From Chitinophaga pinensis (GTDB lineage: Bacteria > Bacteroidota > Bacteroidia > UKL13-3), in NCBI GenBank assembly GCA_945860865.1, contig CAMARW010000001.1, positions 524,294 through 588,293 on the forward strand: a stretch of 64,000 nt of DNA. Reading direction: 5' to 3'. Position numbers and translations under genes: made by a program. Within the stretch, counting starts at the first letter, position 1. Each line of letters starts with the position of its first letter. A model generated the notes under the pieces. That model was not told the DNA's origin, did no database searches, and saw only the letters and a list, made by a program, of their open reading frames with translations. This document shows, one piece after another, positions 36,400-45,310 of this stretch.

Positions 36400-36844
36400 G
36401 CCAATACGTTGGGCCATAACTGCAATAAATTTCTTCGCCAGCTTTTATTTTTTTGCGCGCAATTAAACAAACTTTTCCGTTTTCGTTGAGCGCAATTTTA
36501 GCATTGTTTTTAGCTGTGCTTAACTGCTTACCGCTTGCATCATTGGCATATCTTGCAAAACAAGTACTGGCAATAGAATCTAAAATTTTGCCATTTGGGA
36601 GATTAATAAAGTACTGGTTTTGTTTTTTTGCTGCCCGCTTTTTGGCCTCATTTGGGCCAATGGTTTCACCTCCATAGAGGCAAATTACTTCGTCTTTAAA
36701 AATGGGTATAGCTGTAAATAATCCTTGGCCAGCCTCTGCAATAAGCGATTGAGCCACATATAAATAATCGGCCTCGGGTGCAGCAATGGCTGCGTTATTA
36801 GCATTATTTTTTTTCAAGCTTTTACCAAGGCTTATTTCTTTCAC
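36392..36844 (-). CDS. SET-domain protein-lysine methyltransferase
   Basis: The 150-residue protein is almost entirely a SET domain. The N-terminal motif YVAQSLIAEAGQGLFTAIPI (29-48) binds SAM, the pseudoknot motif ARYANDAS (97-104, cf. RFxNHS) with NNAKI (113-117), and GEEIYCSYGPTYW (136-148, cf. GEELTYDY) complete the active site. Pre-SET and post-SET zinc regions are absent. Eukaryotic-type SET proteins are patchy in bacteria and methylate Lys in basic proteins; the substrate is unknown. Confidence 0.82.
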   Translation of the reverse strand: MKEISLGKSLKKNNANNAAIAAPEADYLYVAQSLIAEAGQGLFTAIPIFKDEVICLYGGETIGPNEAKKRAAKKQNQYFINLPNGKILDSIASTCFARYANDASGKQLSTAKNNAKIALNENGKVCLIARKKIKAGEEIYCSYGPTYWLS

Positions 36845-36971
36845 TACAAATATATTCTTTTAGTTTAGCTATTGTTCTTTTTTATACCCGCAAACAACTA
36901 AAAGGTTCAAAAAAAAGTGAATGAGCTAAACTTAAATACGGTTTTTATCTTTTAATATTTTAATTTGCAGC

Positions 36972-38810
36972 ATGTCGTATACAATTAGGGAAATAGAGCG
37001 GAAATGGGAAAATCAGTTTTTGGAATGTGGCTTGGTAGATGCAGATAAACAGCTTTTTAACTCAAATTTTGCCCATCAATTGTACTATGGTAAAATCGAC
37101 GATAGTTACCCTCCCCATTTCCCGCTTGCTTTTCAAGAGGTATACTTAAAAAAAGAAGAACTTCAGCAGCATGATTTTATTGAACAAACGATTCCCTTTT
37201 TACATTTTATTGGCATAAACCTGCAAGCAGAGGTGCTACAAAAACATTTGGAAAAATTTCCGGATGATTTTGCCAAGTTTACTTCCCATACTTATTATAT
37301 TTTTAAAACTTTGGCGCACTATGGCGATTCTATAGACATTACCAAGCCGTTTAAAGACTTAGAAGCCAACCTCTATTTTTTATCGAGAATTGCTAGTCAG
37401 GAAGCCGTAACGCTGCAACAACTCGATTTTATGCAAGAGCTAGAACTACCCGATTTATACAATAGGTTTTCTGTTTTTCCGGATGCTTATGAAGAGAATG
37501 TTTTGGTTCAGGACTTATTTAAAAAAATTAATGAAAGCAGTAGTTGTTTTTTTATAACGGGTAAGGCCGGTACGGGTAAATCTACTTTTATTCAATATTT
37601 TACTACCCAAACACACAAGAAGGTTTTAAAGTTGGCCTTTACCGGAATAGCAGCTATAAATGTAGGCGGACAAACCATTCATTCTTTCTTTTTGTTTCCG
37701 TTAAAACCCATGATGCCCAATGATGATGAGGTTTTTAGGTTCAAACAAAATACCAAGAAATATAAGTTAATCCAAAGCATTGAGGTAATTGTAATTGATG
37801 AAGTATCTATGTTGCGGGCCGATATTTTAGAAGCCATAGATTATTCATTGCGCATTAATGGCGGTAATCCAGCTTTACGTTTTGGGGGTAAACAGATTTT
37901 GTTTGTAGGCGATATTTTTCAATTGCCCCCAGTTGTTAATTTGCAAGATGAGGTAGAAAAAATTGTATTTACAGAGGTGTATAAAAGCGAATATTTTTTC
38001 GATTCTATAGCCTACAGAGAAACACAACCAGTTTATTTTGAGTTTCAAAAATCGTATCGTCAGCAATCTGATTTGGAGTTTGTTAAATTGTTGGATGAAG
38101 TAAGAATTGGCAAGGTAAGCGAGGAGTCTTTAGCCGCATTAAATAAAAGATATTACCCCCGATATACGCCACAACGCGATGAATTTGTGATAAATTTAGC
38201 TTCCACTAATTATATTGCTAATGCAGAAAATAACAAGCGTTTATTAGAGTTGCCTTATACCAGTTTTTTCTTTGAAGCCACCATTGATGGGGATTTTAAA
38301 TCGGATAAATACCCTACTTCCAAAATGCTTGAGCTGAAAAAACATGCCCAGGTAATCTTTATTAAAAATGATTCTAAACGCAGATACGTAAACGGAACCA
38401 TAGCCAAAATAGATTTTATTTCTAAAGACTTACTCGAGATACGTTTGCAAGATGGCAGCATTCATAAGCTTGTAAAGGAAACTTGGGAGAATAGAAAGTA
38501 TGAATACGACCCCATTAAAAGGCGGGTTGTTTCTAAAACAGTGGGCACTTTTACGCAATATCCCATTAAATTGGCTTGGGCCATAACGGTTCATAAAAGT
38601 CAGGGATTAAGTTTTGATAAGGTAGTTTTAGACATGGGAAATGGTGCTTTTGTAAACGGACAAATGTACACAGCGCTCAGTAGGTGCAGGTCGCTCAATG
38701 GTTTAGCCCTCAAACAAAAAATTACCCAAGCAGATTTGGTAATGGATGAGCGTGTGGTTAATTTTTATTTAACCGAAAATATTATTGATAAGGTGGTGGG
38801 TGAGGATTAG
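36972..38810 (+). CDS. Pif1-like superfamily 1 helicase with an unrecognised N-terminal domain
   Basis: The ATPase core begins at Walker A FITGKAGTGKS (194-204), then TGIAAINVGGQTIHSFF, Walker B VIDEVSM (274-280), GGKQILFVGDIFQLPPV, and the C-terminal AWAITVHKSQGLSFDKVVLDMG with MYTALSRCRSLNGL. This is the Pif1/RecD2 family, acting 5' to 3' on DNA, with possible roles at G4 structures or replication forks. Residues 1-180 match nothing I recognise and contain helical, aromatic-rich sequence. The start ATG is five bases after a TTAATTTG promoter-like box. Confidence 0.85.
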   Translation: MSYTIREIERKWENQFLECGLVDADKQLFNSNFAHQLYYGKIDDSYPPHFPLAFQEVYLKKEELQQHDFIEQTIPFLHFIGINLQAEVLQKHLEKFPDDFAKFTSHTYYIFKTLAHYGDSIDITKPFKDLEANLYFLSRIASQEAVTLQQLDFMQELELPDLYNRFSVFPDAYEENVLVQDLFKKINESSSCFFITGKAGTGKSTFIQYFTTQTHKKVLKLAFTGIAAINVGGQTIHSFFLFPLKPMMPNDDEVFRFKQNTKKYKLIQSIEVIVIDEVSMLRADILEAIDYSLRINGGNPALRFGGKQILFVGDIFQLPPVVNLQDEVEKIVFTEVYKSEYFFDSIAYRETQPVYFEFQKSYRQQSDLEFVKLLDEVRIGKVSEESLAALNKRYYPRYTPQRDEFVINLASTNYIANAENNKRLLELPYTSFFFEATIDGDFKSDKYPTSKMLELKKHAQVIFIKNDSKRRYVNGTIAKIDFISKDLLEIRLQDGSIHKLVKETWENRKYEYDPIKRRVVSKTVGTFTQYPIKLAWAITVHKSQGLSFDKVVLDMGNGAFVNGQMYTALSRCRSLNGLALKQKITQADLVMDERVVNFYLTENIIDKVVGED

Positions 38811-38829
38811 ATTTACCGTACAAAGAGAT

Positions 38830-38876
38830 AAAACAAAAAGGGGGAATTCAATTTTTGAATTCCCCCTTTTTGTTTT
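38830..38876. terminator. Bidirectional terminator, 22-bp perfect arms
   Basis: Arms 38830-38851 and 38855-38876 are exact reverse complements, loop TTT. The stem contains GGGGGAATTC flanked by A and T runs. It serves the helicase gene and the convergent 39-kb gene. Confidence 0.92.
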
Positions 38877-38894
38877 CTAAAAATTTCCTTCTTC

Positions 38895-38950
38895 TTATTT
38901 TCGGATTTAGTATTTCGAATTTTGTATTTCGAATTTAGTTTTCCAGATTT
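38895..38950. repeat. Degenerate 7-bp tandem array, pattern NNNATTT
   Basis: In steps of seven: TTATTTT, CGGATTT, AGTATTT, CGAATTT, TGTATTT, CGAATTT, AGTTTTC, CAGATTT. It ends seven bases before the stop codon of the minus-strand gene at 38958. Confidence 0.65.
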
Positions 38951-38957
38951 CTATCCT

Positions 38958-39329
38958 TTATTCAGCCGCTGCTGCTTCAACAATTGGCTCAACAGGTTTT
39001 TTAACGATAACTTGAATTTTAAGTTTATAATCTGAACCTAAATTGATTTTAAAATAGTTTTGTTGAATCATGGCTTTGCCCGAATCAGAGGCTTTTAATA
39101 CAGCTAATAAATCTCTAGCGACTGCGATAGCAGCAATATTGTTAACCATCATCCCTTTGTTTACTTCCATATTAAAGCCATAACCAGAAGTGCGCTTTCC
39201 TCCAATTTGCTCAAATTCATGACGATAAAGTGGGTATTCTTGTGGTTCTACAAGAGCCAATTTCATTTTGCTTAAAATGGCTGGCCTGTATTTTTGCCAT
39301 AATGGTAAGTAAACGCTTGATTTATTCAT
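38958..39329 (-). CDS. Conserved-looking hypothetical protein, 123 residues
   Basis: A soluble protein with no signal peptide. It has a basic N-terminal part (LPLWQKYRPAILSKMKLAL), a central region with GGKRTSGYGFNMEVNKGMM, and an acidic Ala/Glu-rich tail (VEAAAAE). Codon use is like its neighbours and the gene has its own terminator, which supports coding. I do not recognise the family. It begins 122 bases from a convergently placed gene set and appears to be a single-gene unit. Confidence 0.6.
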   Translation of the reverse strand: MNKSSVYLPLWQKYRPAILSKMKLALVEPQEYPLYRHEFEQIGGKRTSGYGFNMEVNKGMMVNNIAAIAVARDLLAVLKASDSGKAMIQQNYFKINLGSDYKLKIQVIVKKPVEPIVEAAAAE

Positions 39330-39451
39330 AATTTAATAATGGTAGTTGCCTAATATGTTTGCAAATAAGCACATTTATGTTACATTTAATAATTAAAAAG
39401 CAAAAATGACATTAGCCTAAAACTAAATTTTTATAAAAATGTTGCAAAAAT

Positions 39452-40240
39452 TTATTTTTCTAAAACTTGCAAGAAAATCCTGAACCCCACTAGTGGGCAA
39501 GCCATATAACTAGGATAGAACTCATTAGGTGAATCTGTTTTCCTGAAAAAGGGATCAGATCTAAAATTACCACCCATACAATCACCTTTACTGCTTATCA
39601 TTTCGCTTACATTACCAGCTACATGATAGAGTTCGTTTTTGCTTTGTTTAAACCTTTTTTGGTTTACCTTAAGTGGAAAGTTTGGCTTATTGTTGCGCAC
39701 AAGCTCAAAATCATTTACTTTTATTTTCCTTGGTTTTAGGGTTAAGGTATCGCCCCAAGGGTATAAATTAGCAACTACGCCATTGCTTGCAGCTTGCTGC
39801 CATTCGCTTCTGCTAGGTAGTTTAAAGACTGCTTTTTTAAAGGGTTTATTCGGGTCTTTTTCGTATTCTTTAGTAAGCCAAGCACAATAAAAATTAGCCT
39901 GCTCATAATTGATATTCACCACAGGATACAATGCAAATTTTGGTCCGCGCAAATATACCTTAACCCAATTTGGTCGTTGTATGCCTGGGTCGTTCCACCT
40001 GTTTGTATCGGGTAATAAACTATTGTAAACCGATGAGTTCATGCGGTGTTTTACATCATTTATAAAACGAACATAATCGTTATTGGTGGTTTCATATTTG
40101 CAGGCATAGGTATTCTTATTTATTTTAACAAAATGCTTGTTTATATCTTTCGCTAAATGGAAAGATTTTTTAGCAACTTGGCCCTGAACCAAGCTTTGGT
40201 TTAAAAATAAAATAAAGCATACTAATTTCAATTTGTGCAT
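39452..40240 (-). CDS. Secreted sulfatase-modifying-factor (FGE-sulfatase) domain protein
   Basis: The 262-residue protein has a signal peptide (to about 20, VQGQ). The SUMF1/FGE fold is shown by KYETTNNDYVRFIND, PVVNINYEQANFYCAWLTKEY, KLPSRSEWQQAASNG, YPWGD, YHVAGNVSEMI and CPLVGFRIF. The canonical copper-binding cysteine pair of true formylglycine-generating enzymes is not evident near the C-terminus, so a binding or gliding-associated role, as in GldJ/GldK-like proteins, is as likely as sulfatase activation. Confidence 0.75.
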   Translation of the reverse strand: MHKLKLVCFILFLNQSLVQGQVAKKSFHLAKDINKHFVKINKNTYACKYETTNNDYVRFINDVKHRMNSSVYNSLLPDTNRWNDPGIQRPNWVKVYLRGPKFALYPVVNINYEQANFYCAWLTKEYEKDPNKPFKKAVFKLPSRSEWQQAASNGVVANLYPWGDTLTLKPRKIKVNDFELVRNNKPNFPLKVNQKRFKQSKNELYHVAGNVSEMISSKGDCMGGNFRSDPFFRKTDSPNEFYPSYMACPLVGFRIFLQVLEK

Positions 40241-40499
40241 GTTGTGGGAGTCTTGCTAATTCACTTTTGTTTACCTATTCTTTGCTTCCTGTTGGTTTTT
40301 TAACCATGCTTCGTTTGGTTCTGCAAATGTTGTGCGCTGTGGTTTTAAAATTAAAATATAACTTGGTGTAAAATTGCACCATTTTTCGCTTTATTCCAAA
40401 TCAGGGGTATTGCAGGATTTGGGTTTTGGGGTTAAATTTTTGTTGTAAATATTATTAACATAAATGCCTCATTTTTTTTTGATATATTCGCCATGCAAA

Positions 40500-40892
40500 A
40501 TGAGGCCAATCTTTAAAAAATGTGTGCTATTATACTTGGGAATTTTATTTTTCCTAAGTTCCTTATTGCCCAATTTTACAGAGCAATTGGCTAAGTTACC
40601 TTCTTTGTTTAATCATTATGCGCACCACCAAGCCGATCATGAGGTAAGCGATTTTGCGTCTTTTTTGTTATTACATTACAGCGATGAATCGGCCCACAAA
40701 TCAGAAGAAAATCATGAAGATTTGCCGCTCTTTCAGATGAGTAATTTCAATACTTTACTTATTCTCCAAGAATTGCCTGTTTTTGCTTTTATAACCCAAG
40801 ATATTACCCAAGTTGTACACCAGCAATTATTGGATCAAACCTACTCTTTTGCCCCTGTAGGCGGCATTTTCCAGCCACCAAGAGTGGTGTAG
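40500..40892 (+). CDS. Small His-rich exported protein upstream of the metal efflux genes
   Basis: The 130-residue protein starts at the ATG at 40500 (MRPIFKKCVLLYLGIL), which gives a normal signal peptide; a possible earlier ATG at 40464 adds 12 residues. Mature part: YAHHQADHEVSDFASF, HYSDESAHKSEENHED and a C-terminal GGIFQPPRVV. It resembles the 20.8-kb protein in design (short, His/acidic, Pro-rich end) and lies 76 bases before czcA, so periplasmic metal sensing or binding is likely. Confidence 0.65.
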   Translation: MRPIFKKCVLLYLGILFFLSSLLPNFTEQLAKLPSLFNHYAHHQADHEVSDFASFLLLHYSDESAHKSEENHEDLPLFQMSNFNTLLILQELPVFAFITQDITQVVHQQLLDQTYSFAPVGGIFQPPRVV

Positions 40893-40968
40893 TTTTTTTT
40901 AAATTCTACTTATGCAAGTTGCCTATGCCTCTTGCCATTTTTTAATTCATTATTTTAAGTATTTGTAA

Positions 40969-43900
40969 ATGTTAAACAGAATCATTGGATTTTCTGTCCA
41001 TAATAAATTAATTATAGCCATTGCCACTTTGTTTTTATTGGTATTTGGCATTTATCAACTCACTAAATTACCCATAGATGCGGTGCCTGATATTACCAAT
41101 AACCAGGTGCAAGTAATAACTGTTTCGCCTTCTTTGGGTGCTCCAGATATTGAGCGTTTAATTACTTTTCCCTTAGAGCAAGCCTTGAGTAATATTCCAG
41201 GTAAAATTGAAATACGGAGTTTTTCGCGTTTTGGCTTGTCTTTAGTTACCATTGTTTTTACAGATGAAACAGATGTTTATTGGGCAAGGCAGCAGGTAAG
41301 TGAGCGCTTGCAAGCCATAAGTGAGCTTATTCCTGCGGGGGTGGGCGTGCCAGAACTTGGTCCGGTTACCACGGGCTTGGGCGAAATTTACCAATACGTA
41401 CTGCGCCCCAAGCCGGGCTTTGAACAGCAATATGATGCACAGCAATTGCGTACCATTCAAGATTGGATTGTGAGGCGACAATTACTGGGTGTGCAAGGTG
41501 TGGCAGATGTGAGTAGCTTTGGTGGGTTGCTAAAGCAATACCAGGTGGAGGTAAACCCACAACAATTGCAAGCAAATGGCGTAAGTGTGGCCGAGGTGTT
41601 TGAAGCCATACAAAACAACAACCAAAATGAAGGTGGCGCCTACATAGAAAAAGGTCCGCAAGTGCTTTTTATTCGCAGCGAAGGTTTGCTCAAAAATATT
41701 TCAGAAATAGAACAAATTGTGGTAAAAAGTTTGCCCAATGGTGCTCCTTTGTTTGTAAGAGATTTGGCCAAAGTTACCACGGCTCATGCCACGCGCTACG
41801 GTGCTATGGTTTATAATGATGAGTCTGAAGTTGCCGGAGCAGTAGTAATGATGCTGAAAGGAGCTAATAGCAATGAGGTTATTAATTTGGTAAAAGAGCG
41901 CATTAAACAAATAGAAACTACGCTGCCAGAGGGTGTTTTAATTGAAGCATTTTTGGATCGAACCAAAATGGTAAACAATGCCATAAGCACCGTACAAACA
42001 AATTTAATGGAGGGTGCGCTCATCGTTATTTTTATATTGGTTTTGTTTCTTGGAAATATGCGCGCGGGCCTGCTTGTTGCTTCGGTTATTCCGCTCTCTA
42101 TGTTATTTGCCGTTTCCATGATGAACCTGTTTGGGGTTAGTGGAAATTTAATGAGTTTGGGTGCGCTAGATTTTGGATTAATAATAGACGGCGCCGTAAT
42201 AATTGTAGAAGCGGTTATGCATAATTTAACGCATAATAAGCGCTTAGCCTTGGTTCAAATAGAAAAAGAATTGGGCATGGATGCGCAGGTAAAAAATGCG
42301 GCCAGTAAAATGATGAATAGTGCGGTTTTTGGGCAACTTATTATCTTAATAGTTTACCTGCCTATCTTAAGTTTATCTGGCATAGAAGGCAAAATGTTTA
42401 AACCTATGGCGCAAACCGTTGCCTTCGCATTAATTGGCGCTTTTATTTTGTCTTTAACTTATGTTCCCATGATGAGTGCTTTATTACTCAAAAACATTTC
42501 GGCTGAACCAAATTTTGCAGATAAATGGATGGATAAATTGAGCCTCGCTTACGCAAAAATTTTAGCTAAAGTTTTGGACTTTCCGGGGCGTGTTTTAGGT
42601 TTTGTAATTGGTTTATTTATCCTTTCTCTGTTAGTATTAAGCACCTTAGGTGGAGAGTTTATTCCAGCGCTGGAAGAGGGTGATTTTGCGTTAGAAACGC
42701 GGGTGCTTACCGGAAGTAATTTAAATGTAAGTATTGATGCTGCCAAACAATCTGCTAAGGTTTTATTGGCCAATTTTCCAGAGGTAGAAAAAGTGGTTTC
42801 TAAAATTGGTAGTGGCGAAATTCCTACCGATCCTATGCCTATGGAAGCACAAGACTTAATGATTATTTTGAAGGATAAAAGTGAGTGGACAAGCGCAACT
42901 AATTTTAACGAATTAGCCGAAAAAATGAGCGAGGCTTTAGAAGTAATTCCTGGTGTAACCTATGGCTTTCAATATCCCGTTCAAATGCGTTTTAATGAAT
43001 TAATGACAGGTGCCAGGCAAGATGTAGTGTGTAAGATTTTTGGCGAAGATTTAGATAGTCTTGCATTTTATGGCAAACGCATGGGCGATTTAGCCCAGCA
43101 AATAACTGGAGCCAAGGATGTATTTGTGGAACCCATTGGGGGAATGCCTCAAATTGTTATTCAGTTTAATAGGGATAGATTAGCGCAGTACCAACTTTCT
43201 GTTGAGGAAATAAACAACCAAGTGCATACAGCATTTGCAGGTAAAAAAGCAGGTATGGTGTTTGAGGGAGAACGCAGGTTTGATTTAATAGTGCGCATGG
43301 CTAAAAGTCAGCGTAAAGAGCTTAGCGATGTGCAAAATTTACTTATTGTTATGCGCAACAAGCAAACTATTCCGCTCCACCAATTGGCGGATGTAAACAT
43401 CATAGATGGTCCTAACCAGATACAAAGGGAAGATGCCAAAAGGCGCATTGTAATGGGCTTTAATGTGCGTGGTAGAGATGTGCAAAGCATTGTTTCAGAT
43501 TTAAAGCAAAGGATGCAAGCAGAGGTTAAGTTACCTGCGGGCTATTATGTAACTTATGGAGGCTCTTTCGAAAATTTAGAGGCTGCTAAATCTCGTTTAG
43601 CTATTGCGGTGCCGGTTTCTTTGTTGCTTATTTTCTTGCTCTTGTATTTTGCGTTTCATTCTGTTAAACAGGGCATGCTTATTTACTCTGCCATTCCGCT
43701 ATCAGCTATGGGTGGAATTTTTGCATTGGCCATACGTGGCATGCCTTTTAGTATTTCTGCGGGCATTGGATTTATTGCTCTGTTTGGGGTGGCTGTGCTT
43801 AATGGTATTGTGCTTATTGCCGAGTTTAATAGGCAAAAAGAACTGGGCGTATACAGTATTAAAGATTTGGTGCTTACGGGTGCTAGGTTACGTTTAAGAC

Positions 43901-45309
43901 CGGTACTAATGACTGCCGCTGTGGCTTCGCTTGGGTTTTTACCCATGGCTTTAAGCAATGGCGCTGGTGCCGAGGTGCAAAGGCCGCTAGCCACCGTGGT
44001 AATTGGTGGTTTGGTTTTGGCTACTTTTTTAACCCTATTTGTGCTGCCCATTTTATATCTGTTGTTTGAAAAAAAGGTTTATGTGCCCAAAGAAAAAATG
44101 CTTGGTTTGGTTTTGTTTGCCATGCTCTCAGGAAGTGTTTCATTGCAGGCACAAACACCTATTTCTTTGCAAGCAGCCATAGATACAGCACTGCAAAACA
44201 ATGAGGGTTTAAGTGCCGAATCGTTTAAAGCTTTAGCGGTAAAAAAAATGCAACAAACAGCTTGGAGTTTACCCAATGCAGAGCTTGTTTATGGTCGCGG
44301 ACAAATACAATCAAACTACCAAGATGATTCTTGGGAGTTTACCCAAAAACTGGCTTTCCCTGGATTTTATGGTGCACAAAAGAAAGTTTTAAAGGCAGAT
44401 TATCAAATGGCACAACAAGATTATTCGGCTGCTACATTTTCTATAAAAGCCGCTGTAAGTGAAACATATTACCAGTATTTGCATGCTTTAGAAAAAGAAA
44501 GAATCTACCAAAGGATAGAAAAGCAATTGGCGCAGTTGCTAAAACTAGCCGATTTACGTTTGGCCGCAGGCGAAAGTAATATCATAGAAAAATCTGCTGC
44601 CGCCCAACAAATGGCAGAGGCATTAAAGCAATTGCAACAAGTAAAATTGGCTAAGCAAATAAGCCTTATTCGGTTTCAAATTTTATTGGGAACTGCGCAA
44701 GAATTTGTGCCAGATAGCACCGCCCTGCGTATGCCTTTTGCAGAGCGAATTGCTTTAGATAATAACCCCGTTTTATTAAAGTTTCAAACACAACAAAGTT
44801 TAAGCAGAGCCAAGTTAAAAACAGAACGCATGCGCTTTTTGCCAGAGTTACATTTGGGCTATCAAAACATGTCTATAACTGGTGTTGGCAATGATGAGCG
44901 TTTTTATCCTAGGAGTAATCGCTTTCAAGCGGTACAAGTGGGCATTGGCATGCCTTTATTTTTGGGTTCAAACCTGGCCAGAAGTAAGGCTTTGGCGTTT
45001 GAGTTAAAAGCTAGTGAATTGAGTTTTGCTTATGCACGCAAACAAATTTTACAGCAGCAAGAAAGTATGTTTAAGCAAATAATATCGCTCGATACTTTAT
45101 GCAAATACTACGAAACAGGTGTTTTATATGAGGCTAATTTGGCGCAAGATGCTGCTTGGCAGCAATACCAACAAGGCGGTATTAACTTTATGGAATGGAT
45201 GCTGCTGCATAACCAAAGCATACAAACCAATACTACCTATTTAGAGATAGTGCAGCAATACAATCAACTACTTATTCAGTATCAAAATTTTCAAAATTCA
45301 AATAAATAA
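40969..45309 (+). CDS. CzcA/CusA heavy-metal efflux RND pump fused to a TolC-like outer-membrane factor
   Basis: Residues 1-1040 are a complete CzcA/CusA pump: PIDAVPDITNNQVQV at the N-terminus, and helix 4 proton-relay residues Asp401, Asp407 and Glu414 in DFGLIIDGAVIIVE, the HME pattern. Residues about 1044-1446 are a TolC/OEP domain (ISLQAAIDTALQNNEG, paired long coiled-coil hairpins). Between them is a perfect second signal peptide (MLGLVLFAMLSGSVSLQAQ, 1044-1062) with a signal peptidase site. The fusion is known in Bacteroidota. Exported metal unclear: Cu, Ag, Co, Zn or Cd. Confidence 0.9.
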   Translation: MLNRIIGFSVHNKLIIAIATLFLLVFGIYQLTKLPIDAVPDITNNQVQVITVSPSLGAPDIERLITFPLEQALSNIPGKIEIRSFSRFGLSLVTIVFTDETDVYWARQQVSERLQAISELIPAGVGVPELGPVTTGLGEIYQYVLRPKPGFEQQYDAQQLRTIQDWIVRRQLLGVQGVADVSSFGGLLKQYQVEVNPQQLQANGVSVAEVFEAIQNNNQNEGGAYIEKGPQVLFIRSEGLLKNISEIEQIVVKSLPNGAPLFVRDLAKVTTAHATRYGAMVYNDESEVAGAVVMMLKGANSNEVINLVKERIKQIETTLPEGVLIEAFLDRTKMVNNAISTVQTNLMEGALIVIFILVLFLGNMRAGLLVASVIPLSMLFAVSMMNLFGVSGNLMSLGALDFGLIIDGAVIIVEAVMHNLTHNKRLALVQIEKELGMDAQVKNAASKMMNSAVFGQLIILIVYLPILSLSGIEGKMFKPMAQTVAFALIGAFILSLTYVPMMSALLLKNISAEPNFADKWMDKLSLAYAKILAKVLDFPGRVLGFVIGLFILSLLVLSTLGGEFIPALEEGDFALETRVLTGSNLNVSIDAAKQSAKVLLANFPEVEKVVSKIGSGEIPTDPMPMEAQDLMIILKDKSEWTSATNFNELAEKMSEALEVIPGVTYGFQYPVQMRFNELMTGARQDVVCKIFGEDLDSLAFYGKRMGDLAQQITGAKDVFVEPIGGMPQIVIQFNRDRLAQYQLSVEEINNQVHTAFAGKKAGMVFEGERRFDLIVRMAKSQRKELSDVQNLLIVMRNKQTIPLHQLADVNIIDGPNQIQREDAKRRIVMGFNVRGRDVQSIVSDLKQRMQAEVKLPAGYYVTYGGSFENLEAAKSRLAIAVPVSLLLIFLLLYFAFHSVKQGMLIYSAIPLSAMGGIFALAIRGMPFSISAGIGFIALFGVAVLNGIVLIAEFNRQKELGVYSIKDLVLTGARLRLRPVLMTAAVASLGFLPMALSNGAGAEVQRPLATVVIGGLVLATFLTLFVLPILYLLFEKKVYVPKEKMLGLVLFAMLSGSVSLQAQTPISLQAAIDTALQNNEGLSAESFKALAVKKMQQTAWSLPNAELVYGRGQIQSNYQDDSWEFTQKLAFPGFYGAQKKVLKADYQMAQQDYSAATFSIKAAVSETYYQYLHALEKERIYQRIEKQLAQLLKLADLRLAAGESNIIEKSAAAQQMAEALKQLQQVKLAKQISLIRFQILLGTAQEFVPDSTALRMPFAERIALDNNPVLLKFQTQQSLSRAKLKTERMRFLPELHLGYQNMSITGVGNDERFYPRSNRFQAVQVGIGMPLFLGSNLARSKALAFELKASELSFAYARKQILQQQESMFKQIISLDTLCKYYETGVLYEANLAQDAAWQQYQQGGINFMEWMLLHNQSIQTNTTYLEIVQQYNQLLIQYQNFQNSNK

Positions 45310-45310
45310 A

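Noticed and set aside
43604-43897. Leu/Cys-rich alternative frame within the CzcA pump gene
   Set aside because: It is a +1 frame of a transmembrane segment, where T-rich codons give long open frames; the main frame is unbroken.
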